NCBI RefSeq assembly: GCF_030263935.1
Contig: NZ_CP127162.1
Span: 3,605,501-3,669,500, forward strand
DNA length: 64,000 nucleotides
Direction of reading: 5' to 3'
Source: Paenibacillus polygoni
GTDB taxonomy: Bacteria > Bacillota > Bacilli > Paenibacillales > Paenibacillaceae
Shown here: positions 52,451 to 60,428 of the stretch, piece after piece
Numbering within the stretch: the stretch's first letter is position 1
Layout: each line of letters begins with the position of its first letter
Made by a program: the position numbers and the translations under genes
The notes under the pieces: model-generated
Database searches by the model: none
What the model was told of the DNA's origin: nothing
Seen by the model: only the letters and a program-made list of their open reading frames with translations

Positions 52451-53749
52451 TCAACCAAACCGCTCTGTTTTATACCATTTGGATTTTCTCTTAAACACTT
52501 TATCCAGCAAAATGGAGATGAATGCTTTGAGAGAAATAATAAGAAAAAGCTGTGCATACGTAAAATAAGAAATACAAGCCAGCACAAAATTCCGTGTGTT
52601 GCTCTGTCCATAGTCTGTAGCAAGCGCCAAGTTAATTTGAAGGACGTACAAATAATACATCAGTGCCCATGCAATCATTAAAAAGACATATACATCAGAG
52701 GAGAACTGAAAGGGCATGACGACGTCCATACCAAACAAAAATAAGACCTGATACACCACATTAATAACAAAAAGAACATCAGATACGAGGATCGCAAGTA
52801 AAAACCAGAAATAACTGGTGCCATAATAAAGGACCTGAACTTTAACCCTCCAGCTGGAGGATGGTTTGAAAAGTTCGAGAATATGATCCATCACAACGCT
52901 ATAATTTCCTTTGGCCCATCGTTCGCGCTGTTTCATGTATACTCGTAAATCTTCAGGCTCTTGTTGATATGCTTCTGCCTGGGGCGCCAGTGCTATGAGC
53001 TGACCTCGTGATAAAATGTCAAAAGATATAGCGGTATCTTCGGTAATTGCATCTTCATCCCAACCGCCGATTTCACGAATCAATTCTGTTTTTATAATAA
53101 AATTGGTTCCTGGAATGGTACCGAGCTTAAATAACTCCCACATTCCTGTGTGATAAATTCGCTGCGCAGTGACAAGTTCGAGATTTATACATTTGGACAA
53201 AAAATTCTGAGCTCTGTTCCGAGCCTTATTACGACCGAATACGGCTCCATAGGTTTCCGGATCTTCTAATGCTTTATCGACCAAAAATAGAAGTGCATTC
53301 CGCTCTGGAGCTGCATCGGCATCATAGATACAAATCCACTCCCCTGTAGCATGTGAAAGTGCATCATTCAGCGCTCCGGATTTACCTCCCGTCCCCTTTC
53401 TCTCCATAATCATAAAATCCCTTGATTGGTAATCGGGATGTTTTTTAAGATCATAGAGCTTCTTAGCCGTGTTATCTGTGCAGTTGTCCGCAATTACAAT
53501 CACTTGTAATTTATCATGCGGATAATTCATTCTTAGAATATGTTCAACCGTCATTTGAATAACTAACTCTTCATTATGGGCCGGAACCATGACCGTAACT
53601 TTGGGAGCCTTTTCTGATATGGAAGGTATAACGAGTTCTTTTTTACTTTGCCTAATTATAAAACGCTGTGCGCCAATCATCATAAGAATTGATATAAAGA
53701 CTGAAATCCAGATACTAATGATCGCTGGTATGAGTAAGAAATCACCCAC
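52451..53749 (-). CDS. Processive family 2 glycosyltransferase (YdaM/BcsA/PgaC-like)
   Basis: Membrane polysaccharide synthase of 432 residues. An N-terminal anchor helix, a GT-A domain (VTVMVPAHNEELVIQMTVEHIL; IVIADNCTDNT; DADAAP; acceptor-site TED in WDEDAITEDTA; Q(R)xRW as KQRERWAKG) and four C-terminal helices. This is the architecture of synthases making beta-linked exopolysaccharide. No PilZ domain is present. GTG start at 53749, preceded by GGAGG inside the upstream 49-aa gene, whose stop it overlaps by 8 bp. Confidence 0.87.
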   Translation of the reverse strand: MGDFLLIPAIISIWISVFISILMMIGAQRFIIRQSKKELVIPSISEKAPKVTVMVPAHNEELVIQMTVEHILRMNYPHDKLQVIVIADNCTDNTAKKLYDLKKHPDYQSRDFMIMERKGTGGKSGALNDALSHATGEWICIYDADAAPERNALLFLVDKALEDPETYGAVFGRNKARNRAQNFLSKCINLELVTAQRIYHTGMWELFKLGTIPGTNFIIKTELIREIGGWDEDAITEDTAISFDILSRGQLIALAPQAEAYQQEPEDLRVYMKQRERWAKGNYSVVMDHILELFKPSSSWRVKVQVLYYGTSYFWFLLAILVSDVLFVINVVYQVLFLFGMDVVMPFQFSSDVYVFLMIAWALMYYLYVLQINLALATDYGQSNTRNFVLACISYFTYAQLFLIISLKAFISILLDKVFKRKSKWYKTERFG

Positions 53750-53891
53750 TGATTTTCCTCCGGTTATATTTATTCATCGTTTTTCTGCGCAAGATCAGCG
53801 TATTAATCGTTATAAAGAAAATAGCAACTCCGAAAACGATACTTATAAAGATGCATAATGGGACAAACCAACTGTTATAAGACATTTTCAT
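53742..53891 (-). CDS. 49-residue single-pass membrane peptide overlapping the GT2 gene
   Basis: MKMSYNSWFVPLCIFISIVF begins a 49-residue peptide with one long hydrophobic helix (about 9-34) and a basic tail ILRRKTMNKYNRRKISG. Its last codons contain the GGAGG and start codon of the glycosyltransferase (8-bp overlap), so translation is coupled. Position and size recall accessory microproteins of polysaccharide synthases such as IcaD/PgaD, though far shorter; homology is not claimed. Confidence 0.68.
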   Translation of the reverse strand: MKMSYNSWFVPLCIFISIVFGVAIFFITINTLILRRKTMNKYNRRKISG

Positions 53892-53916
53892 CACCATTCT
53901 TTCTTAAAATTAACAA

Positions 53917-54789
53917 TCAAATATACTCACCTATCAAATCAGTCTCCGCATTCCGTTCTAAAGCAGCGAGTACGGCTTCATAATCTTCATATTCGTTAAA
54001 TTGATCTTTTGAGAAAACCAGGGCTCCGGAACGAATAATGAGATTGAGCTCCTTATCTCTTCGGCTGAGTAGCTTAACGTCCATGAGCGCATTTTTAATT
54101 CGTTCGGTTAGCGATCTTAAGTGCTCTTTCTTGGTAAGAGGGAAGATAACGATAAACCTTCCTTTATCCACATAAAACTTATAATCTTCATATCTTATAT
54201 GGGTTTGAATCGTATCTGATAGTTCTAAGAGCAGTTCTGCATATCCCCCTGAACCAAGGGTTTCACGAACTAAAGGCAGAAATTCAATCTTAAAGATCGC
54301 TATACAAAAATGATATTGATCAGAATACCGATTTGCTAAATTCGTCTGTTTTATCAGCGTATCCTTAAAAGCCTCTGTGTTTCCGAGCGTTGTATCAAAA
54401 TCCACTTCTGGATTTCGCAAACGCAAGTCTTCCATTCGCTGTGCCAGGCGTTTCTGCTGAATTAAACCTTCTCGAATAACGGATGCTACAACCATGCTTC
54501 CTGGAATCCATAGAAAAGACTGCAAAGTAATCCAATTCTTATCTGCTAGAGTCACGAGCCATACGAAATAAGCTACCATAAAGACGAAGACACATACCGC
54601 CGTAATGCCTCCTGAAACTAAAAAACCAAGTAACAAAGCAACCAGCGACAGACTGCTAATGAGAAGTTCACTTGCAGTAAATCCTTGTTCCTGAGAAACA
54701 TGCATAAAAATCCCGGCCTGCTGTAGTATCAAAAGGAGTGTTAACAAGGTATAACCAAATGCTGCTTTGTAACGCACGAATAGATTCAT
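53917..54789 (-). CDS. Membrane protein with degenerate GGDEF domain, probable c-di-GMP receptor (YdaK-like)
   Basis: About 290 residues. Four to five N-terminal membrane helices (GYTLLTLLLILQQAGIFM; ELLISSLSLVALLLGFLV; AVCVFVFMVAYFVWLVTLA; FLWIPGSMVVASVI), then a GGDEF-fold domain. The catalytic motif is replaced by DKGRF (208-212), so no cyclase activity is expected. The inhibitory-site motif RYED (199-202) is kept at exactly the RxxD-5-GGDEF spacing, the pattern of c-di-GMP receptors such as YdaK. The start at 54789 is spaced well from GAGG. First gene of the cluster with the GT2 synthase. Confidence 0.82.
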   Translation of the reverse strand: MNLFVRYKAAFGYTLLTLLLILQQAGIFMHVSQEQGFTASELLISSLSLVALLLGFLVSGGITAVCVFVFMVAYFVWLVTLADKNWITLQSFLWIPGSMVVASVIREGLIQQKRLAQRMEDLRLRNPEVDFDTTLGNTEAFKDTLIKQTNLANRYSDQYHFCIAIFKIEFLPLVRETLGSGGYAELLLELSDTIQTHIRYEDYKFYVDKGRFIVIFPLTKKEHLRSLTERIKNALMDVKLLSRRDKELNLIIRSGALVFSKDQFNEYEDYEAVLAALERNAETDLIGEYI

Positions 54790-54928
54790 CATTTTCCTCA
54801 ACACCATTTAATGTATTTTCATATTAATGCAATTATTGCAGACATAAATTTATAAAACAACAAATTTCTACAAGATTATATCATTGCTTTTCGGATTTAT
54901 ACAATAAAAGATAATTGGAAACAAACAC

Positions 54929-54959
54929 AAAAAACGCCCACTACGATCGTGAACGTTTA
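54929..54959 (-). terminator. Terminator after the acidic lipoprotein gene
   Basis: AAACGTTCAC/GTGGGCGTTTTTT (two G-U pairs) on the minus strand. Confidence 0.7.
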
Positions 54960-54997
54960 TAAAAGTTTATGATTTATGCACTTTTACTAATTAAGCG

Positions 54998-55564
54998 TTA
55001 CTTACCAATCCGAACAGCCTTATGAAGTAAACCGTTATTTTCCACGAGGACTACTTCACTGGTGTCCGCTTTTTTAAGTTGATAGATAGCTGAACCTTTT
55101 TTCAAATAGTTGCTCTCTCCATCCGCACGATCCAGCTTTTCATACGTTTGGCCTTGCTCTAGATTCCCTACTTCTTCATCTGTGAGTGTGGAAGACACTT
55201 CACCAAGTTTTTTTCCTTTTAACTGATCAGGAAGGTTTCCTTCTGTAATAATTTTGAATGTACCTCCATCAGCCCATACTAGAAAAGGATAAGCAGAGAC
55301 TTGCTCACTTGCTTCATTCTCGGATTCTGCACTAGCTAAATCTTCTTTTACTACTTCCTCTTCCCCTACCTCATCATCTTTTTCCTCTATTTCAGCTGCT
55401 TCTCCTTCATCTACAGCCTTATCATTCGTTTCTTCTACTTGATTTTCCTGAGGAATTGTCTGATTAGGACTTGAAGCATCCTGTGCCTCATTTGTTCCAC
55501 ATGCAGCAATCATCAGCATAAAACTCAAAACAGCAGTCATTTTACATAATTTAAAAATATTCAT
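54998..55564 (-). CDS. Lipoprotein with long acidic linker
   Basis: 188 residues. Lipoprotein signal MNIFKLCKMTAVLSFMLMIAAC with lipobox IAAC, followed by about 65 residues very rich in Glu/Asp (EIEEKDDEVGEEEVVKED). A small folded C-terminal domain follows with two similar half-repeats (YPFLVWADGGTFKIITEG; SNYLKKGSAIYQLKKAD). Expected on the outer membrane face. No family recognised. Confidence 0.7.
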   Translation of the reverse strand: MNIFKLCKMTAVLSFMLMIAACGTNEAQDASSPNQTIPQENQVEETNDKAVDEGEAAEIEEKDDEVGEEEVVKEDLASAESENEASEQVSAYPFLVWADGGTFKIITEGNLPDQLKGKKLGEVSSTLTDEEVGNLEQGQTYEKLDRADGESNYLKKGSAIYQLKKADTSEVVLVENNGLLHKAVRIGK

Positions 55565-55686
55565 TCTATCTTCCCTTCATGTTGTTCGTTAGTTGTAATT
55601 AATATTACTCGAAATTAAGGGTTCATACCATCCATAAGTTATGTAGTTTAGACCCTCGTACTATAAGGAAATCACATTTGCGGCTG

Positions 55687-55803
55687 TTATTCCTCTTTGT
55701 AACTTTTCTTCTTACTTATTAAATGAATCCACCAAGCCATCCCGCCAACACCAAGAGCTATTATAACCGCCAAGAAAATAATATAAAAGCCATGTATATT
55801 CAT
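55687..55803 (-). CDS. 38-residue single-pass membrane peptide
   Basis: The peptide begins MNIHGFYIIFLAVIIALG and ends WWIHLISKKKSYKEE. It has one membrane helix and a basic, then acidic, cytoplasmic end. GAGGAGG and AAGGTG precede the start. Not recognised; possibly an accessory subunit of a membrane complex encoded elsewhere. The 290 bp from here to the next gene (55804-56093) show nothing else. Confidence 0.6.
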   Translation of the reverse strand: MNIHGFYIIFLAVIIALGVGGMAWWIHLISKKKSYKEE

Positions 55804-56093
55804 CTTCACCTTACCTCCTCTTCATTTCTTATAACCATCTATGTTCTATTCTTAAACTTTCTGCTGTTTTGTAAACGATACGTAAAACATTTATGCCGTA
55901 TTTTGTTTAGAAAGCTTAAAAGCCGTTTAATTTAATTTTAAGATTCTTTTGGATATTTGTAGAAATATTGAACTAGTTCTGTTAGACTATTTGTAGATAC
56001 GAAAATAAACTGCATGTGTACAAAGTATCTTTTTTCAGATGCACGAAGACCTGTATTATGTACTTATTACGATCTGCATAGGAGAATAGGCTT

Positions 56094-56321
56094 ATGAATA
56101 AAGAAGCGGCGATTGCCATCAAACGTAACCAAGAAATTATAGTGAAAAGTAAAAATGGGGAAACGATCTCAGGCTTTCCGGTCGAAACCGACCACCCTTC
56201 TCGTCTTATCCTTCGTACGACATTCGGACCTGTGTGGATCCCATATGAGGAAGTAGAACAGGTCACGAGAATTCTAAGCATAAAAAGATCTAAGAAATCC
56301 TGTCTAACTTGTACTCGCTAA
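56094..56321 (+). CDS. Hypothetical protein (75 aa)
   Basis: Not recognised. Small beta-rich protein (IAIKRNQEIIVKSKNGETISGFPVETDHPSRLILRTTFGPVWIPYEEVEQVTRIL), pattern like a small SH3/Sm-type barrel, with a short basic tail containing two Cys (KKSCLTC). Follows TAGGAGAATAGG. A terminator hairpin follows. Confidence 0.6.
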   Translation: MNKEAAIAIKRNQEIIVKSKNGETISGFPVETDHPSRLILRTTFGPVWIPYEEVEQVTRILSIKRSKKSCLTCTR

Positions 56322-56351
56322 TCTAAATGCAATGATTTGAACGAAAACATA

Positions 56352-56390
56352 GAATAAAGTCGGGAGGTTACTCTTCCGGCTTTATTTATT
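56352..56390 (+). terminator. Terminator after the 75-aa gene
   Basis: AATAAAGTCGGGAG/CTCTTCCGGCTTTATT with a GTTA loop. Confidence 0.78.
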
Positions 56391-56508
56391 TGTACATCTT
56401 TATTAAAATTAGTGGCTAGGATATCTCTGCATATCCTATAAGTGCTGATGGATATGTTAAGAAGAGAACAGGCAGCAAATAAAGAAAAGGTAAGGGAGGT
56501 ACGCTCGA

Positions 56509-56730
56509 ATGAATAATATCCCAAAACTGCTTATCATAGCAGGCATTGCACTCATTGCAGCAGGCGTTATTTGGATGTTTGTAGGTAGATTTATCTCGAT
56601 TGGACGTCTACCAGGAGATATTCATGTGGAGAAAGGGAATTTTACTTTCTATTTTCCAGTGGTTACATGTATCATCATTAGCGTACTTCTTAGTGTTATA
56701 TCCTGGATTGTTCGTTATTTTATGAAATAA
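56509..56730 (+). CDS. DUF2905 family membrane protein
   Basis: 73 residues, two membrane helices (LLIIAGIALIAAGVIWMFV and FPVVTCIIISVLLSVISWIV) joined by FISIGRLPGDIHVEKGNFTFYF, which is the DUF2905 signature. Function unknown; in other genomes often near the ruvAB/queA genes. Follows AAGGGAGG. Confidence 0.87.
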   Translation: MNNIPKLLIIAGIALIAAGVIWMFVGRFISIGRLPGDIHVEKGNFTFYFPVVTCIIISVLLSVISWIVRYFMK

Positions 56731-56743
56731 AAAATATTCACCG

Positions 56744-57040
56744 CTAGTATAGAGTCCAGTAGTCGAGTCCATTTCCACGTGTAATCGGTCCAATACTCGG
56801 CGCTAGATAACTGCTGTCTCCTAAAGGCTCCCAACCCTCAATAATAAGAATTCCACGAGCACTCGACTTGTCTTTCCATACAATAAACTGTTTTTGTTCC
56901 AGTTCCGCAAGTGCCTTACGAATTTGAGACCATGATTTCCCCGTCTTTACTTCTAATTCAGCGACCTCTGGCATTCGGCCACGCTGCCCACTAAAATTAA
57001 CTAAAATCCGCAATAGTTTACGCTCAAAATCAGGTAACAT
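56744..57040 (-). CDS. Winged-helix-like small protein in a LexA-box operon
   Basis: 98 residues. The N-terminal 70 residues look like a winged helix (FERKLLRILVNFSGQRGRMPEVAELEVKTGKSWSQIRKALAELEQKQFIVWKDKSSARGILII), followed by a loop-rich tail ending in GNGLDYWTLY. No named family recognised. The start at 57040 (MLPDFERKL) follows AAGGAG. It is second gene of the operon, 13 bp after the 68-aa gene, under two LexA-like boxes. DNA binding is inferred from the fold pattern only. Confidence 0.68.
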   Translation of the reverse strand: MLPDFERKLLRILVNFSGQRGRMPEVAELEVKTGKSWSQIRKALAELEQKQFIVWKDKSSARGILIIEGWEPLGDSSYLAPSIGPITRGNGLDYWTLY

Positions 57041-57053
57041 CCTCTTCAACTCC

Positions 57054-57260
57054 TTAGGCTGTTCGTGTTGTTGTCGTTCGTACAGGCTGATAAGCCAGCA
57101 CGTTCTCTTCATTAAAGGTACGAGGTTCATTCGTAAAAAGACATGTCGAATAAATATTTCCATTACGGATTTGATGAATTTCAATATTCCGCTGGGTTAC
57201 CTTCCCACGGCGATCTAAATATACAATTTCCACTTGTCTGCCAATATATTTACGCGGCAT
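57054..57260 (-). CDS. Small protein (68 aa), first gene of a LexA-box operon
   Basis: MPRKYIGRQVEIVYLDRRGK starts a 68-residue, basic, strand-rich protein. The middle (IEIHQIRNGNIYSTCLFTNEPRTFNEENVLAYQPV) resembles WYL/SH3-type strand order but no family is claimed. The start at 57260 follows GAGGTGACAT. Promoter and operator lie 35-65 bp upstream. Probably SOS-induced; function unknown. Confidence 0.68.
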   Translation of the reverse strand: MPRKYIGRQVEIVYLDRRGKVTQRNIEIHQIRNGNIYSTCLFTNEPRTFNEENVLAYQPVRTTTTRTA

Positions 57261-57275
57261 ATATGTCACCTCACC

Positions 57276-57289
57276 AGAACATTTGTTTG
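57276..57289 (-). promoter_or_regulatory. Second LexA-like box (weaker)
   Basis: Minus strand CAAACAAATGTTCT matches the Bacillus LexA consensus CGAACRNRYGTTYC at 12 of 14 positions. It lies just downstream of the -10 element. Confidence 0.5.
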
Positions 57290-57294
57290 CATTT

Positions 57295-57323
57295 ATTATA
57301 TAGGAACAAGTGTTCCTTTGCAA
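57295..57323 (-). promoter_or_regulatory. Promoter of the two-gene SOS-like operon
   Basis: Minus strand TTGCAA (57318-57323), exactly 17-bp spacer, TATAAT (57295-57300). The spacer is almost wholly the LexA-like palindrome, so repressor binding would block RNA polymerase. Confidence 0.78.
57303..57316 (-). promoter_or_regulatory. LexA (SOS) box inside the promoter spacer
   Basis: GGAACACTTGTTCC, near-perfect palindrome (AGGAACA-TGTTCCT), 13 of 14 matches to CGAACRNRYGTTYC; only the first base differs. Confidence 0.72.
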
Positions 57324-57338
57324 TCTCCTTATTTTTAC

Positions 57339-57387
57339 AAAAAAACACCAACCCAATCTTCCAATACTGAAGACTAGGCTGGCGTTA
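57339..57387 (-). terminator. Terminator at the end of the pilus operon
   Basis: ACGCCAGCCTAGTCTTC pairs with GGAAGATTGGGTTGGTGT (several G-U pairs), then TTTTTTT on the minus strand. Confidence 0.8.
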
Positions 57388-57388
57388 T

Positions 57389-57988
57389 TTATTCCTTATT
57401 CTTTGGGGCTGACTCGTAATAGCTGGTAAATACGATAGTAGCAGTCAATACAGGATCTGCTATACTACCTGACTCGCTTCGCTGCTGTAATGCGAATGAA
57501 TCCACCTTCATGAGTCTTGGAAGTGATTCTAATTCTTTCATAAAGCTTTCCATCTGTGACAGGGTTCCCTCCAGATCTGCATTCATCTTTATTTCGTGAA
57601 TCCGAGGATACATCGTCTCTTGTTCATTAAGCATAAGATGGAGTTCATTCTCTCCAGTAAGTTGGAAATCAATCGCTTTAAGCGTAGCTTCCGATCTTGC
57701 GGTAACAGCACGGATATCTAATATTAACTGGTCTGCCATGTCATTTTGCGGAAGTGCATCCCATTCTGGGTCTATAGAATCTTGTCCCTCCACGTTTCCT
57801 TTCAACTCGTCCAGCTTGTTTTGCAGCAGCTGCTTTTCTTCCTCGATCTGAACTAGCTCCTGACTTTGTTCATCCAACTTGTCGATGGTCGGTGAAAGAC
57901 CTAACCAATAAAAAGCAAAAACGAGAACAAAACCAAGAAGCAAAGCGAGTACGATGACAGATCTATACTTATTTATCCGCTCCATCAC
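57389..57988 (-). CDS. pilO: Type IV pilus assembly protein PilO
   Basis: Inner-membrane alignment-complex protein of 199 residues. One N-terminal membrane helix (SVIVLALLLGFVLVFAFYW), a coiled coil (DKLDEQSQELVQIEEEKQLLQNKLDELKG) and a ferredoxin-like periplasmic-type domain (LNEQETMYPRIHEIKMNADLEGTLSQMESFMKELESLPRLMKVDSF), as in PilO/GspM. It overlaps pilMN by 20 bp. It is the last gene of the operon. Confidence 0.83.
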   Translation of the reverse strand: MMERINKYRSVIVLALLLGFVLVFAFYWLGLSPTIDKLDEQSQELVQIEEEKQLLQNKLDELKGNVEGQDSIDPEWDALPQNDMADQLILDIRAVTARSEATLKAIDFQLTGENELHLMLNEQETMYPRIHEIKMNADLEGTLSQMESFMKELESLPRLMKVDSFALQQRSESGSIADPVLTATIVFTSYYESAPKNKE

Positions 57989-59528
57989 CGATCACCTCCT
58001 CCTGATCTTCCGACATCGATCCACTTGCTACTGACTCTTCGGATAGGTGTATCTCTCTGTCTAAAGAAACTTGGTATATGGCAGTGTACTGCCCGTTTCC
58101 TTGAGCTCCATCTGAAAGATTCGTTTGACGTCTAACCAGGTTCGCAATCATTGCATCCTTAACGAAAGGCATCTCTCTTAGTGAGCTCAGATATTCAGAT
58201 GCCTGTTCCATCTGCGGTGTATATATCGTAATTTCCATAGCTGAACCGTATGTATATCCAACATTTCTAAGTAATGCACCATGCGGCAAATAATGCTCAA
58301 GTTCTTTTAACATGGATACCGGACTATCTCGATACTCCCTTATCTCCTGTATCACTTCTTTACGATCAAGTGGACTAAGACCCGAGACACTTACTAACCG
58401 AAGTTCATCCTCTATACTTTGCCTCTGCTCTTGAAGTGCTATGATCCGCTGCTCCTGATTACTTATTTCCCCTTTGTTCACGATATAAAAACTTCCTGTA
58501 GCGGCTACCCCTATAATCCAGACCCCGACTAAAATCATAGCGATGTAAGGAAAGTAAAGGGCTTCTTTATCTTCTCGCGGAAAAAGGTCAATATTATAAC
58601 TTCCCGCCGATTTAAGGGCAGCGCCTGCTGCTAATCGATACTCATTATAATCTGCATTCACAGGTAACTGTGTGTCCATCCGAAGAAACGCTTCTTCTGT
58701 AACAAGAATCTCGGGAAGAGAAGTATTCAGTTCATAAGTTAATTTCTGTCTTAATTGATCCTGCCCTGTTACGATAATTTCCTCAATACGTGCCTCGCCA
58801 TCATGAAGACTGTATTGATAAAAATTAAGCATACGGGCAATTTCAGCAGAAATTTCATCTGATTTTAAGGAGGATATCTCGCCTTCCTCTCCAGCCAGAT
58901 CAAATAGACTTAAAGTACGCATGAATACCAAGTGACCTTTACGAAACATATATACATCTAAATAGGAAGCCTCTAGCTGAATGAGCATTGTCTCACCAAA
59001 CTCTCTAGACGTGCCGAACGTAATCAGCCGGGAGAGTGCTGTTCCCGAAATTTCTACGCCAGCCACTTTTAAACCCGCTTCTTCCACCACATCAACATAC
59101 GTTTGAATCACTTCACGAGGCGTTGCGAAAACAAGAATTTCCGTTTCTTCCTCTCCGGTACTCGTTACTATAGAATCATAGACCGGATGTTCAAAAGGCA
59201 GGTGCAGCCCCGTCTCTACTTCTAACTGAATAAATTGTTCTACCTGTTTTCCATTCGTGGTTGGCACAGAGAGTTTACGAATCACCATCTGTGAAGGCGG
59301 AACAGACAAGAAGACTTCCGTTCCTTTTAGCTTCTCATTTGTGACTGCTGTTTGCAGTTGTGTGTATAGGGCGTCACGATCCTGAATTTGATTCTCTTCC
59401 ATGACCCCCGGCTCTAAAGGAAGGAAAAAATGTTTTTCAATGTCCTTTGTTTTTTTCGCGAGACGGACATAGCGAATTCCGGATTGTTCAATAGAAAGAC
59501 CGGTTAATTTCTGCGTTCTGCCCAGCAT
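57969..59528 (-). CDS. PilM-PilN fusion protein of the type IV pilus
   Basis: 519 residues. Residues 1 to ~315 are PilM (actin-like: LTGLSIEQSGIRYVRLAKK, VFLSVPPSQMVIRKLSVP, LEVETGLHLPFEHPVYDSI, LRMDTQLPVNADYNEYRLAAGAALKS). Then NIDLFPRED, the cytoplasmic motif that begins PilN, a membrane helix (IAMILVGVWIIGVAATGSFYIV), a coiled coil and a PilN domain. In most species PilM and PilN are separate and bind through this same motif. The reading frame is continuous; the two are fused, not frameshifted. Confidence 0.87.
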   Translation of the reverse strand: MLGRTQKLTGLSIEQSGIRYVRLAKKTKDIEKHFFLPLEPGVMEENQIQDRDALYTQLQTAVTNEKLKGTEVFLSVPPSQMVIRKLSVPTTNGKQVEQFIQLEVETGLHLPFEHPVYDSIVTSTGEEETEILVFATPREVIQTYVDVVEEAGLKVAGVEISGTALSRLITFGTSREFGETMLIQLEASYLDVYMFRKGHLVFMRTLSLFDLAGEEGEISSLKSDEISAEIARMLNFYQYSLHDGEARIEEIIVTGQDQLRQKLTYELNTSLPEILVTEEAFLRMDTQLPVNADYNEYRLAAGAALKSAGSYNIDLFPREDKEALYFPYIAMILVGVWIIGVAATGSFYIVNKGEISNQEQRIIALQEQRQSIEDELRLVSVSGLSPLDRKEVIQEIREYRDSPVSMLKELEHYLPHGALLRNVGYTYGSAMEITIYTPQMEQASEYLSSLREMPFVKDAMIANLVRRQTNLSDGAQGNGQYTAIYQVSLDREIHLSEESVASGSMSEDQEEVIGDGADK

Positions 59529-59540
59529 AGTTAGTTCCTC

Positions 59541-60290
59541 CTATAAAATAAGTGAAAGGTATCCCTGAATGATCTCGGAACCATAGCCAAAAGAAATCAA
59601 GGTCCCAATCATCAGCCATGGGCCAAAAGGTATCGGCTGTTTGCGTGATACTCGTCCGATCAGCATCATCCCTCCTCCAATGACCGTTCCTAGGAAACAG
59701 GCAATTAGAAAAGCAAGGATCAGCTCGGGTACTCCGAGGACGAATCCGCATATCGCAAATAATTTCACATCCCCCATCCCCATTCCGCCCCGTAGAGCGA
59801 ACAGCAGGATGATGCCCCCTCCAAGCAAACCGCCAAGTACATGCTCCCACCGAGGCTGAGTAGGAAAGAGTAAAATCCCCAGTAATAGTAACGGCGCAAA
59901 GAAAAGCAAAACTTTGTTTGGAATTCTCATATATTTGAGATCAGATAGACTAACAATGACAGTCAGACTAACAAGCAGAAGGCCGATCATTCCCTCAGGT
60001 GTAACCCCAAAGCGCAAGACGATCCACAGATAGAGTAAGCCCGTAAGTATTTCTCCCGCTGGATACAAAAAAGATAAGGAATCACCGCAATACCTGCATT
60101 TTCCGCGCGATAGGAGATAGCTGATAACAGGAATAAGATCAACTGTTCGAAGTCTTGTTCCGCAATGACCGCAGCAAGAAGGCGGATTGATGATTGATTT
60201 TCCAACAGGTACTCGGAGTGCAACTACATTAAAAAAAGAGCCTAATACAAGACCAAGAACTGATACGTATATCGCAATAAAAAGGGTCAT
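59541..60290 (-). CDS. pilD: Prepilin peptidase / N-methyltransferase (PilD type)
   Basis: Aspartyl membrane protease that cleaves and methylates prepilins. About 249 residues, eight helices. The cytoplasmic zinc loop CCGHCGTRLRTVD...GKCRYCG has paired CxxC motifs (typical of the methyltransferase half). Catalytic Asp in SLSDLKYMRIPN and in GMGMGDVKLFA. ATG at 60290 preferred; GTG at 60311 is possible. It follows pilA behind a hairpin and is 12 bp ahead of pilMN. Confidence 0.9.
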   Translation of the reverse strand: MTLFIAIYVSVLGLVLGSFFNVVALRVPVGKSIINPPSCCGHCGTRLRTVDLIPVISYLLSRGKCRYCGDSLSFLYPAGEILTGLLYLWIVLRFGVTPEGMIGLLLVSLTVIVSLSDLKYMRIPNKVLLFFAPLLLLGILLFPTQPRWEHVLGGLLGGGIILLFALRGGMGMGDVKLFAICGFVLGVPELILAFLIACFLGTVIGGGMMLIGRVSRKQPIPFGPWLMIGTLISFGYGSEIIQGYLSLIL

Positions 60291-60324
60291 GGGAATCGGT
60301 TCACTTTCCACATTAAATTTGAAA

Positions 60325-60353
60325 CAGGAACCAGGGATTATCCGTGGTTCCTG
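60325..60353 (-). terminator. Hairpin between pilA and pilD (possible partial terminator)
   Basis: CAGGAACCA/TGGTTCCTG, 11-nt loop, weak T run (TTTCAAATTT). Likely limits read-through or stabilises the pilin message. Confidence 0.6.
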
Positions 60354-60428
60354 TAGGGGTGTTGAGGGTGGTATAAATCTCCTATCACCTTTTTTAGTAA
60401 TAAGAAAGACTTACTACATTTATTTTCA

